Source: an uncultured Ignavibacteriales bacterium (lineage in GTDB: Bacteria; Bacteroidota; Ignavibacteria; Ignavibacteriales; Ignavibacteriaceae). Taken from it: a stretch of 8,171 nucleotides of DNA. The stretch lies in the NCBI GenBank assembly GCA_913053915.1, contig CAJXGP010000068.1, forward strand, positions 1 to 8,171, given 5' to 3'. Every line of letters begins with the position of its first letter. The first letter of the stretch is position 1. Below the pieces are notes generated by a model. That model worked only from the letters and a program-made list of their open reading frames with translations, did not search any database and was not told the DNA's origin. A program made the translations under genes and the position numbers. This document shows, piece after piece, positions 7,115 through 8,171 of the stretch.

Positions 7115-7360
7115 TTGAAACGGAATTTAATCCTGTCTTTAATGATATTTAGTACGGTTATTTTAGCTCAACCGAAATTTAGTAAAATGAGCGTAATGCC
7201 GGGTGCATTTAGCCGTATGGGATTTGGTGCCCGGGGTATGGGAATGGGAAACGCTATGTCTGCCGTAATTGAAGGAAATTTAGTTTCGTATTATAACCCT
7301 GCCGTAATTGTTTTTCAAAAAAATAATTCTTTTCAGGTCGCAAGCCCGCGGAACTGCTGA
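7115..7360 (+). pseudogene. PorV/PorQ-family outer-membrane protein, truncated after about 76 residues
   Basis: A TTG start with a good ribosome binding site is followed by a signal peptide (MKRNLILSLMIFSTVILAQ). Next come GAFSRMGFGARGMGMGNA (31-48), EGNLVSYYNPAV (53-64) and FQKNNSFQVA, a pattern typical of the PorV/PorQ family, in which PorV is the outer-membrane barrel that receives type IX secretion cargo. Full-length members have more than 300 residues. Here family-like sequence stops near position 7342, then a few unrelated codons lead to TGA at 7358. From there the DNA encodes a MNT nucleotidyltransferase in another frame. The rest of the barrel is not found in the window. Its place ten bases after a T9SS-like cargo gene suggests a cargo/PorV pair. 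The 81-residue product cannot form a barrel. Confidence 0.75.
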
Positions 7361-7571
7361 CAAAAAAAGTGATGTTGATTTGCTAATTATTGCAGACATT
7401 AAGCACGGAAAGTTTAAGATGATGAATAATTTTAGAGAGGCTCTACTTTCAATTGATTATGCTTTTGACGTAATTGTTGTTTCGGAGGATGAATACAACC
7501 GTGATAAAAAATATCCGGGAACAATTTCACGGTACGCTTCTATTGAAGGCGAGTTAATTTATGAATGTTGA
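7308..7571 (+). CDS. MNT-type nucleotidyltransferase (HEPN partner), N-terminally truncated and motif-altered
   Basis: Up to 87 residues of a minimal nucleotidyltransferase are encoded, the MntA-like antitoxin half of MNT/HEPN modules; such proteins can adenylylate their HEPN partner. From the TTG at 7308, the core reads IILF-RS-QARGTA (6-17) followed by DVD (22-24), the metal-binding pair, and a later Asp in FDVIVV (D54). Normal members have GS at the start of this motif; here glycine is replaced by arginine (R10), which should harm nucleotide binding. They also carry an N-terminal helix of about 15-25 residues before the motif, which is absent. The TTG start lies inside the PorV-like fragment and has no ribosome binding site, so the frame is probably only the 3' part of a gene joined at 7313-7345. 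It overlaps the HEPN gene by 11 bases, the usual arrangement. Confidence 0.78.
   Translation: MFFKKIILFRSQARGTADKKSDVDLLIIADIKHGKFKMMNNFREALLSIDYAFDVIVVSEDEYNRDKKYPGTISRYASIEGELIYEC
7313..7345 (+). other. junction between PorV-like gene and MNT gene, likely microhomology
   Basis: In one frame this stretch reads as PorV-like FQKNNSFQVA; in another it reads as MNT-like KKIILF-RS-QARG. The canonical MNT motif is GS, and the arginine codon AGG at 7335-7337 would need only one base change to GGG. The A at 7335 is exactly what the PorV frame requires (CAG, Gln). The two parent genes could thus have shared about 20 near-identical bases at which they were joined. Confidence 0.6.
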
Positions 7572-7986
7572 TTTTGAAGAGCATAAAATCCAACTCCAAA
7601 AATGGATTGAAATCACTGAAGAGGATTTAAGACTTGTTGCATTTGCGTTTAAAATGGAATCTAATATTCCTTTCCGGTTGATTTGCTATCATAGCCAACA
7701 ATGTGTAGAAAAATATCTAAAAGCTCTGTTGGTTAGTGAATTAATAGATTTTCCCTATACACATAGCATTGAAGTTCTTGTTAAACTATCTCCTATGCAA
7801 TACGACTTATCAACTAAATTAAGCAAAATGTTTAATCTTTCTAATTACGCTATAGCGAGAAGATATCCAGGTGATTATGAAAAAATATTAAGAAAGGATG
7901 CTATTGTAGCTGTTGATAGTGCACGTAAAGCCAAATCAATTATTGAAATAATATTGCGTAACAATAATTATTTAAATATTTCATAA
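7561..7986 (+). CDS. HEPN domain protein (toxin-type partner of MNT nucleotidyltransferase)
   Basis: This is a 141-residue, probably all-helical protein of the HEPN family. The helix YHSQQCVEKYLKALL (43-57) and YAIARRYPGDYEKI (96-109) are the family's most recognisable stretches, and H68 in YTHSIEVL is also typical. Many HEPN proteins are RNases with an R-x4-6-H motif. The spacing R39-x4-H44 is present, but I cannot tell whether it is the catalytic pair. The gene starts inside the last codons of the MNT gene, as in MNT/HEPN toxin-antitoxin operons, where MNT restrains HEPN. The length is normal and no lesion is visible, so HEPN looks intact while its partner is damaged. If the junction is real, an unrestrained toxin would be a paradox, unless this HEPN is harmless or another MNT supplies the antitoxin. 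Confidence 0.88.
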   Translation: MNVDFEEHKIQLQKWIEITEEDLRLVAFAFKMESNIPFRLICYHSQQCVEKYLKALLVSELIDFPYTHSIEVLVKLSPMQYDLSTKLSKMFNLSNYAIARRYPGDYEKILRKDAIVAVDSARKAKSIIEIILRNNNYLNIS

Positions 7987-8127
7987 TTTATTTTTCTAAC
8001 AACATTCAATCTTAGTTTTGAAATCATTTTATTTTTATCAATAACTTTTGGGAAATAATTATAATAATTTAATTGCCCGTTAACTTTTAAAAACAAATTG
8101 CAGAAACAATAAGATTTTCCAATTTTA

Positions 8128-8144
8128 AGTTACTGCAGTAAACT
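8128..8144. other. operator-like palindrome near the window end
   Basis: TTACTGCAGTAA at 8130-8141 is a perfect 12-base palindrome. With one unpaired A it extends to AGTTACTGCAGT/AAACT over 8128-8144. It lies 11 bases before an ATG at 8156 that stays open to the edge of the window for only five codons. A dyad of this size could bind a dimeric repressor, but no regulator is visible. Apart from this site I see nothing recognisable in 7987-8171. Confidence 0.3.
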
Positions 8145-8171
8145 ATAGGTTATTTATGAGATTTACACTAA

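Noticed and set aside
7987..8127. Terminator or small RNA after the HEPN gene
   Set aside because: I found no GC-containing hairpin followed by a T-run, and no RNA-like structure; only AT-rich sequence.
1..8171. CRISPR array, tRNA, insertion sequence or prophage remnants
   Set aside because: No regularly spaced repeats, tRNA-like cloverleaf, transposase or terminal inverted repeats were seen. The Asp-box repeats of the propeller gene are protein-level repeats only.

Overview
The window is AT-rich and every supported gene lies on the plus strand. It suggests a member of the Bacteroidota/Chlorobi group, most likely an Ignavibacteria-type bacterium. The reasons are a C-terminal type IX secretion (T9SS)-like sorting domain (YPNPF ... 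GVYFYRI), a PorV-like outer-membrane protein start, many lipid-envelope proteins, and almost no Shine-Dalgarno sequences. The taxonomic call is inference from protein families, not from a marker gene.

Region 1 (about 241-4793) is a tightly packed five-gene envelope cluster: a NodB-type polysaccharide deacetylase, a membrane family-2 glycosyltransferase, a radical SAM protein with C-terminal cysteines, a secreted beta-rich outer-membrane-type protein (DUF1207-like), and a site-2-protease-like membrane metalloprotease. Several junctions are TAATG stop/start overlaps, which points to one translationally coupled operon. The glycosyltransferase appears frameshifted at a run of ten A's. Its normal C-terminus is still encoded one frame away, ending in the TAATG that starts the radical SAM gene.

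Region 2 (4847-7360) is a surface-protein block: a lipoprotein with an Ig-like domain, an Asp-box propeller protein with a T9SS-like C-terminal domain, and the first part of a PorV-like outer-membrane protein. The propeller gene seems to have lost its signal peptide. An orphan start (MRKLF then stop) remains at the place where the gene should begin, again as a TAATG overlap with the lipoprotein gene.

Region 3 (about 7308-7986) is a MNT nucleotidyltransferase/HEPN pair, a toxin-antitoxin-type module. The MNT gene lacks its N-terminus and is fused to the PorV fragment inside a stretch that reads sensibly as both proteins in two different frames. This looks like a microhomology junction, either a real rearrangement or an assembly chimera. 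The last 185 bases carry no recognisable gene, only an operator-like palindrome close to the window end.

The main message is that three separate lesions (a homopolymer frameshift, a lost signal peptide and a chimeric junction) occur within about 5.5 kb of an otherwise coherent envelope and secretion locus. I found no convincing new defence or mobile system beyond the MNT/HEPN pair.
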